A program made the translations under genes and the position numbers. The notes under the pieces are model-generated. The model searched no databases. It was not told where the DNA came from and was given only the letters and a program-made list of their open reading frames with translations. From the NCBI GenBank assembly GCA_020747065.1, contig JAGMVK010000010.1, positions 1,550,001-1,614,000 on the forward strand: 64,000 nucleotides of DNA, read 5' to 3'. Shown in pieces: positions 44,491 to 57,000 of this stretch. Numbering within the stretch: the first letter of the stretch is position 1; every line of letters begins with the position of its first letter. The DNA is from Cadophora sp. MPI-SDFR-AT-0126. Taxonomy: Eukaryota > Ascomycota > Leotiomycetes > Helotiales > Ploettnerulaceae.

Positions 44491-46491
44491 ATGGGCTCAA
44501 CAAGCGAAACCCCGCTGGCCGACTCTTTGCAGTGGTTGGGCAAACCAAGACCTGTGCGAGTCATCGTCGTTGGTGCCGGAATTTCAGGCATTGCCGCTGT
44601 TAAACTTTTCAATGAAATGCTGGGAGATCAACCGGTATCACTAACAGTTTATGAGAAGAACAATGACGTTGGAGGCACGTGGTTCGAGAATCGATATCCT
44701 GGGTGAGTTCTTGCAAACCCTGGGTCTGAACGGTCATGATTTTATTACAAGGTACTGACATGTTGTTTCCAAAAGCTGCTCTTGCGATATTCCCGCACAT
44801 GGGTATACATACTCTTGGGAAGGGAATCCAAGCTGGTCGAGGCCGTATGTTGGCGCTAAGGAGATTTTCGATTTCTACAAGGGTCGCGCCCAAGCATATG
44901 GTGTGTTTGAACGCTTGAAGCTCTCGCATCGGGTCGTACAAGCTGTCTGGAACGAGGCACAAGGGAAATGGAAATTGGAAATTGAAGACGTCACAAATAA
45001 TCGGATCTTTGCAGATGAAGCTGAAGTCTTGATAAATGCCGGCGGCTTTCTGAAGTATGTTCATTATTTACCAAGACATGAGGGTCCTCACTGACGTTCT
45101 TGTTAGTAGCTGGAAATGGCCCGATATTCCGGGTATCGACTCGTATAAGGGTACTCTGGTTCACTCAGCCAAATGGGACGATTCTGTCTCATTCGACAAT
45201 AAGACAGTAGCAGTCATTGGTTCCGGCTCGTCGGCGATCCAAATAGTTCCTAGGTTGCAAAAAGGTGGGAGAATCAAGAAGAAGGAAAAGAGCTTCTTCG
45301 TTAATACTGTTCATATAGTAACCACACACTTATTCTCATTCGTACGATCACCCATCTGGATCACCCCAGAATTCGGGGGCGAATTTGCGCCCGAAGGCAG
45401 AAATACGATGTTTACAGCAGAGCAAAAGGCGACTTGGCAGAGCGATAGTGCAAAATTCCTTCAGCTTCGCAAAGCATTGGAATTTGGTTCGCAACAAACG
45501 TTCAGTCTTCAGCGAAAGGACTCCGAGGCGCAAAAACAACTCTTTGCTCGTTGTAAGCGGGATATGTCCGCAATTCTGAACAAGAAGGAGGGGCTCGCAG
45601 AAATCATGATTCCCAAATTCGCGGTCGGATGTAGGAGGTAATGGCAACCTGGTCTGATCTGTGACATTTTTGCCTTTGGCTTATTTTTCCTTAGAATGAC
45701 CCCAGGGCACGGCTACTTGGAAGCTCTGGTCGAAGACAACGTCACCGTGGTTGGAGGTGGCATCCGCAGATTCACAAGCGAAGGTCTCGAGACAAACGAC
45801 GGTAGATCCTTCAAAGTTGATACAATTGTTTGTGCAACAGGCTTTGACACAACATATCGTCCTTCCTTCAAAGTCATCGGACAAGACGGCAAGGATCTCA
45901 GAGACGTATGGGCCAAAGAGCCGCGTTCGTACATTTCAGTCGCAGCTTCGGGGTTCCCGAATTACTTCAGTACGTTTTCACGCAATAAACTCGATAACCC
46001 TAGCCTTGGTGGGTTTGGCTGACAATACGATACAGTGGCGACGGGACCAAACTTTCCACTGGCAAACGGCACTGTAGTGCCCTGTATGGAAACCACCTTG
46101 AAATACGCATTCAAAGCTGTCCGATTGATTTCAACTGAAGGCGTAAAATCCATATCTCCAAAAGAAAGGGCTGTCGAGGACTTCCAGGTCTACAAAGATA
46201 CACTGATGAAGGAATTTGTGTGGACATCAAGCTGTCGATCCTGGTAGGTGAATGCTGTAGCTTGAAGAAAACAAACCTTGATAATCAACCAGGTATAAAA
46301 ACGGACTGGCGGATGGGAAAGTCTGGGGCCCCTGGCCAGGATCTGCTACTCATTTCATGGAATTTCTGGAACGTCCACGCTGGGAGGACTATGACATCAA
46401 CTACCTCACTGGTAATCGGTTCGATTTTCTGGGAAAGGGCGTATCAAGCCGAGAAGCTAATGGCGGCGACCTTGCATGGTTTGTCCAGTGA
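44491..46491 (+). CDS. Baeyer-Villiger monooxygenase
   Basis: Seven exons (44491-44702, 44776-45054, 45107-45264, 45319-45637, 45695-45969, 46036-46243, 46293-46491) give 549 residues. First FAD motif VIVVGAGISGIAAVKLFNEM; then [20 protein letters not shown], typical of the type I BVMO active site; the BVMO fingerprint appears as YKGTLVHSAKWD (Y/F-x-G-x3-H-x3-W); the NADPH Rossmann motif is VAVIGSGSSAIQIVP; the C-terminal ATG motif is IVCATGFDTTYRP. Family enzymes insert oxygen next to a ketone to give esters or lactones, or oxidise aldehydes; sequence style resembles the fungal StcW-like group. No membrane anchor. It is followed by a convergent C2H2/Zn2Cys6 regulator and preceded by another flavin monooxygenase; the esterase at 38907 could act on its product. 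Substrate unknown. Confidence 0.92.
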
Positions 46492-46788
46492 TGAAAGAGG
46501 TGACTAGGTTGTGGAGAATTCGACGAGTATATCTACATCTTGCTGCTTGGTAGGTGCACTTTGGCGTTCCTTAGATGGTGGATCTCTTTGTCGCATTTGT
46601 ACTTACTACTAAGAACCAGGTGAAAACTACAGTGAGATTCAATGCAGTGAAGACATTACCCGTCGGAAGGGAAAGCCGACGGTAGGGGGAGATCGAGATG
46701 GTAATTGACAGAAGAACGGAAGGTCCAACGAGAAAGCAATTCATTTGAAAGAATACACTTTTTAAACTCCATCCATCACGCCCATTCA

Positions 46789-49161
46789 TCATGGAATTAT
46801 CGACCTGTTTGCCTGAGCAGACAAGATAAGGTCCGAAATATCTCCCAACCAACTGTGCTCTGGAGGAAGAGCGAGCTTTTCCCCTTCGGCTGAACGATTG
46901 CTGATGTCCACCAATTTATCCAACATAAGCGAAGCAAGGGTTTGGAACTCTGGGGCATGCCTAACAAAGGACCTGACCGCATTGTCTGAACATTCAAAAG
47001 AAGGACTATCGCCAATGGTGGTCTGATTACCATTTGCCTGTAATCGGGTATTCCACGCATTGAGCCAGATCTCTAGCCCTTTGCGAAGGGCAGATATGGC
47101 TGACGGAAAGAGGAAAAACGACATGGAATGAGAGTATATCACCGTTTGGATCGCTAAAGTATTTGTTGGCGACTTGATTCAGACTGTAATTTCCAATTGG
47201 GTACTTACCTGTAATTAATACAAAGAGGTTTAGTGTTGTTAGACCAGCCAAGTTCATTGACTTTCCACCAGTCTGTTGCTCATCGCAAATAGCTCCAACA
47301 AGATCACGAATCGATGTATTTCGTATAGCTTCGTCCGCAGGACGGAATTGGCGGAGTGTCGATAAGAGGTCTGACGGATTCGAGGCTTGAAAACACACCT
47401 CCGGGCAAGTCGGAGACATGGCAAGCTCTGAAGTGGCAACCCGTGGGGCCGAACCATTGAAGAGCGTAAATTCGTTATCGAGTAGGAAAACATGGGTCAG
47501 AGTTCTATATAATTGGTTCAGTAAAGTTCCAAGTTCTGTGAGAAAGAATCCTGCAACACCTACCGAATGATCTCTTCCTTGAACAAATACTCTGACCAAT
47601 TTACGTAGTTGTTATCGAGATCAACATCATTTGTGTGTCTTCCACGAGCAAAACCGAAAGCTCTCGCAGCCTAGAATCATTTATGAACAAGCTCTACGTG
47701 AAAGGCTGTGAAGGAAGAACATACTGATATGACTTTTGGATACTGATGAGTGCGTATCCTTACTCTGGCATCGTTGGAACCCTCCCAAGTTTGCAAAACA
47801 CAAATAGAAAATGCAGTCTGCAATACTCCCAGCCTCTCACGCAAAGATTCTTCGAAATCCTCTTCAGATGCGATCTGGCTTTCTTCACTGAAGAATGAGT
47901 GCGCAAATATTTCATCTTCTGCCATATCCACCCATGTTCTCGCCATCGAGACATCTTCAGGACTTGCCGACATGTGAGCTCCAATTAAAACCAAGACCAA
48001 AATCATCGTACTCGGAGCTTTCGTGGGCTCAAAGGTCGGCCTATGAATTATAGGGCAGTGGAAAGAGAAATTGTTCCAATACAAGTCGAGGAACTTTTCA
48101 ATGTTGACTGGGTTGAAGAACTCGACGTAAGCCTTGTCGCTTGCCGGGGGAACATCACTTGCCGCAGAAAAAGAATTTTTCAATTGCTGAGCTCTTTCAA
48201 CGGTATCCCAAATTGCTTTGGAGCATGATAGTAGGGGATGTGATATCCAGGTCATCATTCGGGATACTTCGATCAAATTTGAACTGGTTGGCCGTTCGTC
48301 TGAACTCGAACTGTTTTGATAGGATGGAGAGCCATTCCAGACCAAGGACGTAGCAGATGTATTAGCGTCCCAGAAACTCCTTGAAATTTCTGATGTGGCA
48401 ACAAAGTTGAAAATTCGGTTCAGGCCGTCACGAGAATTGAGGCGACCAAGAAATTCAAAACGAGTCCGGGCATAAATTGTCAAGCCTGTTGAAGATCCAG
48501 AATGCGGTGACTGGGCCAGTTGGCTAGAATCTGTAAATCCCAGCTGCTTATTGTTCCAACCAAATAATGCAGGGGAGGATAGCTCAAAGTCAAGAGGAGA
48601 CCCAAGTTGGGCCTCCCAAGGAGTGAAATCCATCATGAAGTCATTGAAAATTGCAGTATTATCGGATTCAAGTGCTCGCTCGTAAGAGCACAGCTGAGAC
48701 TTTGAGGCACAGTTGCTACAAGGGATATTCAAGTCGCAGCCTTGCTTAAGATATGCGCAACCGTCACAAGCTCGCCGCCTCCGACCAGGAGGTTGTTGTG
48801 CCGGAATAGCTTCTCCGAGCATCCGCCGGATTGTACAGGATTTCCAGTGCTTGCGTAGAGTATCGCTGGTTGGGAGATTGATTAGCTAGAAGCCTAGAAA
48901 GGGTCTCGTCTGTGAGTGGATATGTAAGGTGCAGGTTCTTACCCCCGCTTAAAGTCTGCCGAGCAAAAGCCGCATTTCCATGGTTTGGAAGCGACGTCTG
49001 CAATGTCGATGTCGAGGTCAGCAAATCGAGCTGGATCATGGAGCTATCTCCAAGCATAAAGAGGTAGGCAGCCTACGGGTATTTAGATGTCTTTGCAGGT
49101 GGCCACTGCGGGAGAAACTTGACGAGCAGAGAGGACAGCGATACGCAGTCGTCCGGTTCAT
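46789..49161 (-). CDS. C2H2 plus Zn2Cys6 transcription factor (fungal_trans)
   Basis: Six exons (49161-49077, 48997-48943, 48865-47725, 47670-47564, 47504-47209, 47153-46789) give 682 residues. Two zinc fingers come first: YRCPLCSSSFSRSGHLQRHL, then after an intron KPWKCGFCSADFKRG, which continues across the next intron as DTLRKHWKSC. A binuclear cluster follows: CDGCAYLKQGCDLNIPCSNC with a final Cys in SQLCSY. The middle homology domain contains VNIEKFLDLYWNNFSFHCPI, HRPTFEPTKAPSTM, and RTLTHVFLLDNEFTLFNGSA. This C2H2-C6 combination is a known class of fungal regulators. The first two exons are short and easily missed; without them the fingers vanish. The gene lies inside a block of oxidative enzymes and shares a 1.1 kb upstream region with the carotenoid-oxygenase gene, so it may control that block (inference). 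Confidence 0.9.
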
Positions 49162-50295
49162 GATGAACTGGGCCTGGGAGGGGATGAAGATGTGGGGTTC
49201 GAGCAGTACAATACTGTCCCTATGATCATCTGGAGCAGCAGCTGTTGAGACAGAATTGACAGGAGGATAGTCGGAAGAGAAGAGAAAGGAGAGCTAAAAT
49301 CCATAGGTTATGCTAGGCATCGGAATGGGATGGAATGGAGTGAGGTGGGAGGGGCGAGGGAGGCGGAAGGAGAGCGCGCAAGAGAAACAAGAGATCATGA
49401 GTCAGCAATCCGTCCGGCTGAATCCAATCACAACGTGTGATGTGAAATTATTTACTGCACTGCATGTGACGACATACTATGGGGTTGTGGGGAATGGAAT
49501 GAGTTGCAACATGAGTGCGGGGGCGGGGGGACCTTGCCTTCGATTTCATGGGGACATAGAAACACATACAACTTTCGAAAGAGAAACACGCTCGAACGTT
49601 GTTCCGTGAAAAACATGGGTTCCAGACCCAATTAATTTCGATGTTTTACAACACTCTGATTTGAATAGAACCAACCCCTGAATGCTGACCCACTAAATAA
49701 AGTTGATGGAGAATCCCCGCCCGGCACGGGAGATACCCTCCCACTAATCCATAACGGGCTAGTAGTAGGTTGTTCGTGTCGACCATGTTGCATACGAGGC
49801 AAGGCTTGCCATGCCATACCTTGCCTTGCTGCCGGTCATCGATCGGACTCCGTGTGGTATACCGTCCGTATTCATCGCACTTTACTTCAAAGCCGCGTTG
49901 CATTGCATTACCAGATGTAATGGATTCACAATTGAGATGGATCAGATGGATGGACGGACCAGCGTCTCTCTTCGCAATATACCCGTCTCGTCGGTCCCCT
50001 CTCTCCAGTTGCAATTCAACTTAACCATGGAAGACTCGGGAAGCTTGATGTACCTAGGTACCTGGGTAATGTTTCGAGCACAAGTCTTATAAATTCCTAG
50101 AATGGGCTGCTCCCACTGCTTTCATTCATTGCACTGCGATTATTATATTAACTGTACCCATCACCACTCGTCCGAGAAGATAGTGCATCATTCTGCCCCC
50201 ATAATTGGGATATACAGAACGTGGGACCCGTTCAAAAAGGATTTCCACCCCTTATCCTTTAATTCCCTCCTCTCTTCCAGCAGCAGCGACGAGTC
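49162..50295. other. divergent promoter region, 1.1 kb
   Basis: Between the C2H2/C6 regulator (minus) and the carotenoid-oxygenase gene (plus). Contains a G-rich tract near 49517-49532 and a TATA-like box at 50087. No coding frame accepted. Confidence 0.55.
50087..50094 (+). promoter_or_regulatory. TATA-like element
   Basis: TTATAAAT about 200 bases upstream of the ATG at 50296, with pyrimidine-rich sequence downstream; fits the oxygenase gene's core promoter. Not tested. Confidence 0.4.
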
Positions 50296-51888
50296 ATGGA
50301 GTCTTTGAAAATTAGTTCAGCCGCAATTCGGGACTCGCTCGAGGCCCGTGCAGGCTTGAAGTCAAAATGGCCAGTCACATTCGACCTCAGTGGTTCGGAG
50401 GCGACAGGACGTTTCGAAGGAGAAGCAGGGGACCTCATTGTCTATGGCGAGATTCCATCTCAGATCGACGGGACTTTCTATCGTGTGTCGCCAGATCGCT
50501 TCATGCCAAAAGCAGATGCAGTTCCGATCGACGGAGATGGCTCAGTGTCTGCTTTCCGGATCAAGGACGGTCGCGTGGACTTCAAGGTCAAATACATCCA
50601 GACCGAGAGATATAAATCCGATCGACGGGCTGGTAAATCACTTTTTGGTGGTTTCAAGAACTCCTGGGATCACCACCCTTGTGTACGTGCTGCTGTTGAT
50701 TCGACCGCGAACACCAATGTGGTATACTGGGCTGGCCGTCTCCTGACTCTCGACGAAGGCGCGAACCCCTACGAAATTGATCCGGACACATTGGAGACTT
50801 TGGGATATGATCCATACTACGACCAAATCAAATCCAAAGCCTTCACCGCTCACCCAAAAGTTGACCCCTTCACCCAGGAGCTCGTCACTTTCGGCTATGA
50901 AGCCACGGGTCCAGGTTCAGTCGACGTCGTTACATGGTCAATTGGTAAGGATGGGAAGAAAACAGAAGAGGTTTGGGTCAAGTCACCCTTTGCCACCCTG
51001 ATACACGATTGTGGCATTACCGAGAATTACCTGGTGCTCATGGCGTGGCCTTTCGAGGCAATGATGGAAAGAATGAAGACCGGTGGACATCATTGGGCCT
51101 ACCGTTATGATCGACCTGCAGTGTTCATTGTCGTCCCCCGTCGAAAGAATTCTCCTCCTCCCGGATGGCAACCTGGAGAATATCGCGTCTATAACTGGAA
51201 GAACTGCGTGATCACTCATACAGCAGGCTCGTGGGAAGAAAAGGACGGAAAGATTTTCATAGAAACAACCAGAATCCACGATAACGTTTTCCCATTTTTC
51301 CCGGATCCCAACGGACGACTGCCTCCCCCTGATGCGAAAGCGGACTTTGTGCGCTGGGAAATCGACCCATCTCAGCCAACAGACTCGTGGCTCCCAGATC
51401 CAAAAGTCCTCGTTGACTTCCCTTCTGAATTCCCCCGCATTGACGAAAGACTGATGGGTAAGAAGTATAAAATTATGTTCTTGGCTGTGCATTTGGATCA
51501 TGATGAAGATGGTTCAGACAACGTCTTCCATGGCCTGAATACGCTTGCCATGCTCAACACCGACACCGGAGAAATGAAGTATTTCTATCCAGGTGCCCAA
51601 GCAACGGTCCAAGAGCCTACTTTTATCCCACGATCGCAGGATGCCCCAGAAGGCGATGGCTGGGTCATGGCTCTGGTGGAACAACGAGTGGCCAGTCACT
51701 GCGAGCTAGTTGTGATTGACACGAAGGACTTCACCAAACCAATTGCTATCGCCAAGCTTCCTTTCCGCGTCAAGTCGCAAATTCACGGGAATTGGATAGA
51801 TGGAAAGGACTTGAGCACTCGAAAGTCTATTGTCCACATTCCAGAAGAGTTCAAGTTGTCCAACAAGGGCCATTTGATGCCACTCTGA
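50296..51888 (+). CDS. carotenoid/stilbene cleavage oxygenase (CAO-1-like)
   Basis: Intronless, 530 residues. Retinal-pigment-epithelium membrane protein/carotenoid oxygenase family. The four iron-binding histidines can be placed: His186 in AFTAHPKVDP, His237 in LIHDCGIT, His308 in VITHTAGSW and His497 in SQIHGNW. Other family marks: DGDGSVSAFRI near the N-terminus and GEIPSQIDGTFYRVSPDRF. Length and lack of an ER anchor match fungal lignostilbene/resveratrol dioxygenases such as Neurospora CAO-1, which split the central double bond of 4-hydroxystilbenes; apocarotenoid cleavage is the alternative. The gene diverges from the C2H2/Zn2Cys6 regulator and precedes a TetX-like flavoprotein, so a role in breaking down plant phenolics is plausible (inference). 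All metal ligands are intact. Confidence 0.93.
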   Translation: MESLKISSAAIRDSLEARAGLKSKWPVTFDLSGSEATGRFEGEAGDLIVYGEIPSQIDGTFYRVSPDRFMPKADAVPIDGDGSVSAFRIKDGRVDFKVKYIQTERYKSDRRAGKSLFGGFKNSWDHHPCVRAAVDSTANTNVVYWAGRLLTLDEGANPYEIDPDTLETLGYDPYYDQIKSKAFTAHPKVDPFTQELVTFGYEATGPGSVDVVTWSIGKDGKKTEEVWVKSPFATLIHDCGITENYLVLMAWPFEAMMERMKTGGHHWAYRYDRPAVFIVVPRRKNSPPPGWQPGEYRVYNWKNCVITHTAGSWEEKDGKIFIETTRIHDNVFPFFPDPNGRLPPPDAKADFVRWEIDPSQPTDSWLPDPKVLVDFPSEFPRIDERLMGKKYKIMFLAVHLDHDEDGSDNVFHGLNTLAMLNTDTGEMKYFYPGAQATVQEPTFIPRSQDAPEGDGWVMALVEQRVASHCELVVIDTKDFTKPIAIAKLPFRVKSQIHGNWIDGKDLSTRKSIVHIPEEFKLSNKGHLMPL

Positions 51889-52727
51889 ATTTGTCGATGC
51901 GATCTTCTGGAACACCAGCGGTCCGTTCGCCGCAGGGGAATATTATTGTGTTGTCTAGCTACAAGCTTTTCAAGCGTAGAAGGAAGTGACTGATATGCAA
52001 TCGTTTGTTGTTTTTGGAGGAGAGAATCTTTACAAGTGTGGGAATTTCGTGAAAATTGGCAAGAGCACTCTCTAAATCCTTCTCGGCGTTATTTTCTCTA
52101 CCTAGTCTCCTTCTGGTCAAATTGTCATGGTGTCCATGAAGCATAAGCAGATTGTCGATATAATCTTTCCCAGAAAAATTTTAAGAGAACAGGGTCAGGA
52201 TTGCACACAAGCTCGTTCCATGATTTTGGAAATGTGGAGATGAGCAGGCTGATGCAGTGCTTTAATGTGCTCTGAAATATACCAAAATAGACGGGATCAA
52301 CACAGCGACCCAAATGACCCCCCACACCGGGAAGGAATTGAATTTCATCTTGATTCCTCACCTGAGTTGAAATGGGATTTTGTAATTGGGTACAGCACGG
52401 AGGTCAACTGAGCAGCGCTTCTCTGATTGGCTGCCGAACCTCGGAAAGCAGATCAGTCCGTAGCGAGGCGGGTAAATACTATTGTCCGGAGAAAACACAA
52501 GCGATTCCCAACGACACATATAAACCCCTATGTCGCTTGCGGCACAGGGTACGGAAACTTCTGAGCTTCCGTTGCCAGACATTTACCAACTGTCTATTGC
52601 CAATGCCTTAGCCTGACGTGAAGAGAGTTCCCCTGAGACCATAGAAATATAAATCGACCCGCATTTCAACCATTCCATTGCCAACTCTCACTTTCCTATA
52701 TGAGTCAATCCCAATAACAAAGATAAG
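51889..52727. other. intergenic, 0.84 kb
   Basis: Spacer between the cleavage oxygenase and the TetX-like monooxygenase; holds a TATA-like box at 52648. No gene recognised. Confidence 0.55.
52648..52654 (+). promoter_or_regulatory. TATA-like element
   Basis: TATAAAT in AGAAATATAAATCG, 80 bases before the ATG at 52728 and followed by a pyrimidine-rich leader. Confidence 0.45.
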
Positions 52728-53949
52728 ATGCTCTCCCAACTAAGAATCGCCATTATCGGCGGCGGTCCCTGCGGCCTAACACTCGCCCGCCTACTCGAAT
52801 GCAAGGGAATCGCCTACACCGTATTCGAGCGAGACTCAAGCGCGACCTCGAACGAAGCGGCAGGAGGCAGTCTTGACATTCACGCAGAAACTGGCCAGCG
52901 AGCTCTTCGAGAAGCTGGATTAATAGAGGAGTTCAAAAAGTTCGCGAGATATGACGACACGGCTGTCGCGATCGCTGACAAGCATGGGAAGAGAGTGCTG
53001 GAGATGGGTCAGGAGCGTGACGCACCTGAGATTGACAGGAGTGATTTGCGGAGAATTTTGTTGGAGTCGATACCGAAAGACAAGATCAAGTGGGGCCACG
53101 CTTTAGCGAGTGCGCAGCTTGGTGAAGATGGGGGTCCGGTCTTGAAATTTGCGAATGGTGCGGTGCTGGATGGGTACAGACTTGTGGTTGGAGCTGATGG
53201 TGCTTGGAGTAAAGTACGACGTCTGGTATGTGTATCTCAACAATAATTTCCCCAGATAACCCATCTTGTTCATATCAAAGAACTTACCATTCGTGCAGGT
53301 CACGCAAGCGACTCCCCAATACTCAGGAAAAACCTTCCTCGAATCGCGCATCAATACCTCAAACCCTCTCTACGCAACAACAGCCAGCAAAGTTGGACCA
53401 GGCATGTTACTATCCGTCGGTGCAGGAAGGCCTATCGTAACGCAACGACAAGGCAACGGCTCCTACAGAAATTACTACGGGCTTCAAGTCCCAGTGGATT
53501 TCTTCCGCAAGAGCACTTCCGTTGACATCCAAAATGCCGAAGCCACGCGCGACATGCTACTTCGGGATTTCTATGCAGACTGGGCTGATGAGTACAAAGA
53601 GTTGATCCGACATGCGACTGATTTTCGCGTTTGGCCGCTGCATACCCTTGCTGTGGAAGATATGGATTGGAAATCTGTTCCGGGCGTAACGCTTGTGGGC
53701 GATGCAGCGCATCTTACCATTCCGAATGGGGAGGGCGTCAATCTAGCTATGACGGACGCGTTGGAGTTGGTATCTAAAATCACTGAACATAGCGGTACTG
53801 AAGATCACCTAGAGAGGGCGGTAAGGAACTATGAAGCGGAAATGTTTACGAGAGGGAGGGCGACAATTGGCGAGGGCTTGGTCATGGCAGAGGGTATGTT
53901 TGGGGAGAGTCCGGAGTCCTTTCTTCAATTGATGGGTATGGGAGGGTAG
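52728..53949 (+). CDS. TetX/PHBH-like FAD monooxygenase
   Basis: Exons 52728-53225 and 53299-53949 give 382 residues. The FAD site is IAIIGGGPCGLTLARLLECK; Glu ends strand 2 (YTVFERDSS); GGSLDIHAETGQRALREAGL and the Arg-binding EIDRSDLRRILLESIP segment closely resemble TetX-type enzymes; the DG motif is VVGADGAWSKVRR; the second FAD motif is GDAAHLTIPNGEGVNLAMTD. Class A flavoprotein hydroxylase acting on aromatic or polycyclic substrates with NAD(P)H. No membrane anchor. It lies between the stilbene-type oxygenase and, tail to tail, the ankyrin kinase, and is probably the right-hand member of the oxidative block. Substrate unknown. Confidence 0.9.
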
Positions 53950-54069
53950 TTTAGAGGAGGACTTGGCCGGATGAGATTGGGGGCGAATAGAAATAATACT
54001 TTGTATGGTCGTGTTGCAAGAAAGCTTGGGTTTGGGACATATCTACGAGGAGGAGTACAAAGAACACCG

Positions 54070-57000
54070 TCAGATACGCATCTCTTGCAGTACATTTGTA
54101 GCGTCCAACACTTGTTGATTTCGCACCAGCTTTGACTGTAGGAGCTCAATGATATGGGCAAGATCCAGCTGCTCGGCAGGAATATGCCTCCGCCAATCCT
54201 TCTTCACTGTGTCATTCGTCTGCTTCAATGTCATCTCTTCGAAGTCATGGACATCTTGCGAGCTCTGTCCATCATGAAGGGCCAGATAACATGTCTCGCA
54301 CAAGTCGTGGTCGGGACATGTTGTACAATGCCATCTTCTGCCGGGTAGAGGAGTTCGTTGACAAGACCCATCGCATTGGATATTCTGATGTAGTGCTGCT
54401 AGATATGCGAGATCAAGAGCTGATTGGCCATTGATATCCCGTACGCTGATGTCAATGGCATCACGGTCAAGCAGTAATTCAACGGCACTGAGATTAATAG
54501 CGTCGACGGCGAGATGAAGCGAGGTACGATGAAAGAGAGCCTCGCCAGTCCGTGCATTAATGAGTTCATCAGACGAGCCGAAATGCTGCAGCAGCTCATT
54601 CAGAATATCTCTGTTCTGAGCAAAGTCGTATTGATCTCGTTGGTACGCGACAGGAGAGGATGTACCATCCGGGATGCGATCGAAGACGCCTTTGTGTGCT
54701 CTGGCAGCAAGGTGAAAGGCAGTAAGTTGACGTTGTGGCTCGACTACGAACAGAGTGGCGCGGTCCTGAGCTACTTGAGATTGGTAGAAGAGAACCTGCA
54801 TTCGAGCTACAGATCCACGAGCTGCAGACACGACGAGATGCCCGAGGATGGTAGTAGGATGTTCGAGAGTAATGAAGCCCGATGCGAGACATGCCGCATT
54901 TATATTGGCGCCCCTATGCAATAACTCTTGTGCAAGTTTGAACGCATTATTTTTCAATGCTACCACGAGCGGTGTCTCGAGATCAGGAGACTCATTAAAT
55001 TGGGCATCTACCTCGACACCAGCCTCGATGATCTTTCGGACTAAAGTGAGATCCGAATCATGGGCAGCATAAGCGAAAGCATGCATTGCGCTCCAATTAG
55101 TCTTGCTGCCATCGAATGGATTGCGACTTCTTGCCTGTATGTCTGCCCCTCGACTGATGAGCAAATCGAAAAGCTCATGGTAATTCCACCGTATGCACTC
55201 AAGTAGAGGTGTTCGCTGCTCAATGCCACAAGGAATATTGATATGTTCCTCCGAAAAAGCACCATATCTTTGTATAGGCATGTCGTCTTCATCATTAATC
55301 ACGGCTCTCAATCGCTCTCTGCCCTCGCGAAGGAGTGATTCGGTCTCTGGCGCCAATAGGTACTTCGCGACCAGGTCGTGGCCTTCAGATATCGCGTAGT
55401 AGAGCAGAGTATATCCAAATCCACCCAATCCAGAGGCAAACGATGCGCCATGAGTTTCTTCCAATAGGTAATCCAAGGTATCCTTCATTCTTTCCAAATA
55501 TTGAACTCCATTTCGGAGGATCATTGAGAACATATCTGCACCATGCACTGCCGACTTAAGAAATTCTTGATACGTGAAGTTGAACTTTTGTGTCTTCATG
55601 GTATCGATCATTGCTCCAAGACAATGGCGATGGTGATATTGCGCTGCCCACTCGAGTGGAGTTGGATTATTGGGTGCCTTCATTACGCACAGGTCTACAG
55701 ACCCGGGTTGGCTGAGAAGAAACTCTATGATGTCCGGCCGGTCGTGATGTACAGCCCAGGTCAATGGTGTGCCCGGCGGTAAGTTATCAAAGTCAATGCC
55801 CGATGGAAATGCGCTGTAGTTGATCTGCTTCGTGGTAAGAGACTTGGCGTCGGCACCTGCAGATATCAAAGCCTGCCCAACAGCATGTACTTCGTCCTCA
55901 TCGAAAGAAATCAGCCAATGAAGCGGCGACTCTTTAAAGCTGGTGGTGATCTTCGGGTCTGCTCCACGATTAAGCAGCCATTCAACAACATCTCGATGGC
56001 CAGATCGACATGCAGAAAGCAGCGGAGTCTCGCCAATGTCATTCAATTGGTCCACCGTCAGAGAGGGGAAATTGTCTAACAAAGCCTCAACGGCTCGAAC
56101 TTGGCCACAGCTTGCTGCCATGTGCAAGATCCGATCGCCTCGTTTGTTCACCTTGTATTCAGCGATCTCGCGGGGATTTCTCATATTTTCTACGAGGATA
56201 GTCGTGTTACGGAAGGTGTTGATCCAGGGACCGTGAGTGAAGCCGTGCAGCAGATCATCACCCCAGAAGGAAGCACCAACTCCTGCGAGCCCGGCTTTGA
56301 TGATTCTCTTCGCCTCTACCGCTCTTTCTGGTGCGATGATAGCCAGATCCTGTAGCGCGCCACGCGAGCCGTTGAAAGCCTGCCGCTCGAGGATCTGCTG
56401 GGGAGAAATGTTCGTCGCCAGTTCTGATCCAGTCACTCTAGCGAACCGCCATGCATTGGCCTGTGCAACTTGGTGTCCATTCGCAGCAGCATGTATTATT
56501 AGCCGTCGTGCTTCCTCTAAATTCTGTTGAGTACCGAGGGCATTCATGTAGAAGGATGCAAGCACAAAGCACTCGGGAGTATTGACTTGATTACGAGACG
56601 CATTTTCATCAGCTCGAGCACGAAAGCGCTCAAACAAGAAGGTTTGTACGGATGGCTGGAGGTCTCGTACTGCGTGCCAAGACATAAAGTGATGGTCGAA
56701 GCTTTGCCGGAGGAGCATGTTTTCGCTTGGATCTACTGTGTTCTGTAGGCCCTCACCAGGGTTGGACAAGGTTGAGATGGCAACAGACAGATCTCGCTCC
56801 TCGGGAACTTTTGATAAACATCTTGCCATGACAGTATCCAACTTGCCATAAAACCCGTCCGATAATGCGCTGCCTACAAGGTGCTCGCCGATTTTGCCGA
56901 ACAATGGTTGATTAGACATCCCGAGTCGATGGACTAGCCAAAACATGTACTTCAGAAACTCCCGTCCTTGGCTTGTATTCATGATTCCTGTCTGTAAAGC

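Noticed and set aside
38907..53949. Complete secondary-metabolite biosynthetic cluster
   Set aside because: No PKS, NRPS, terpene cyclase, DMATS or P450 was found; only tailoring or catabolic enzymes.
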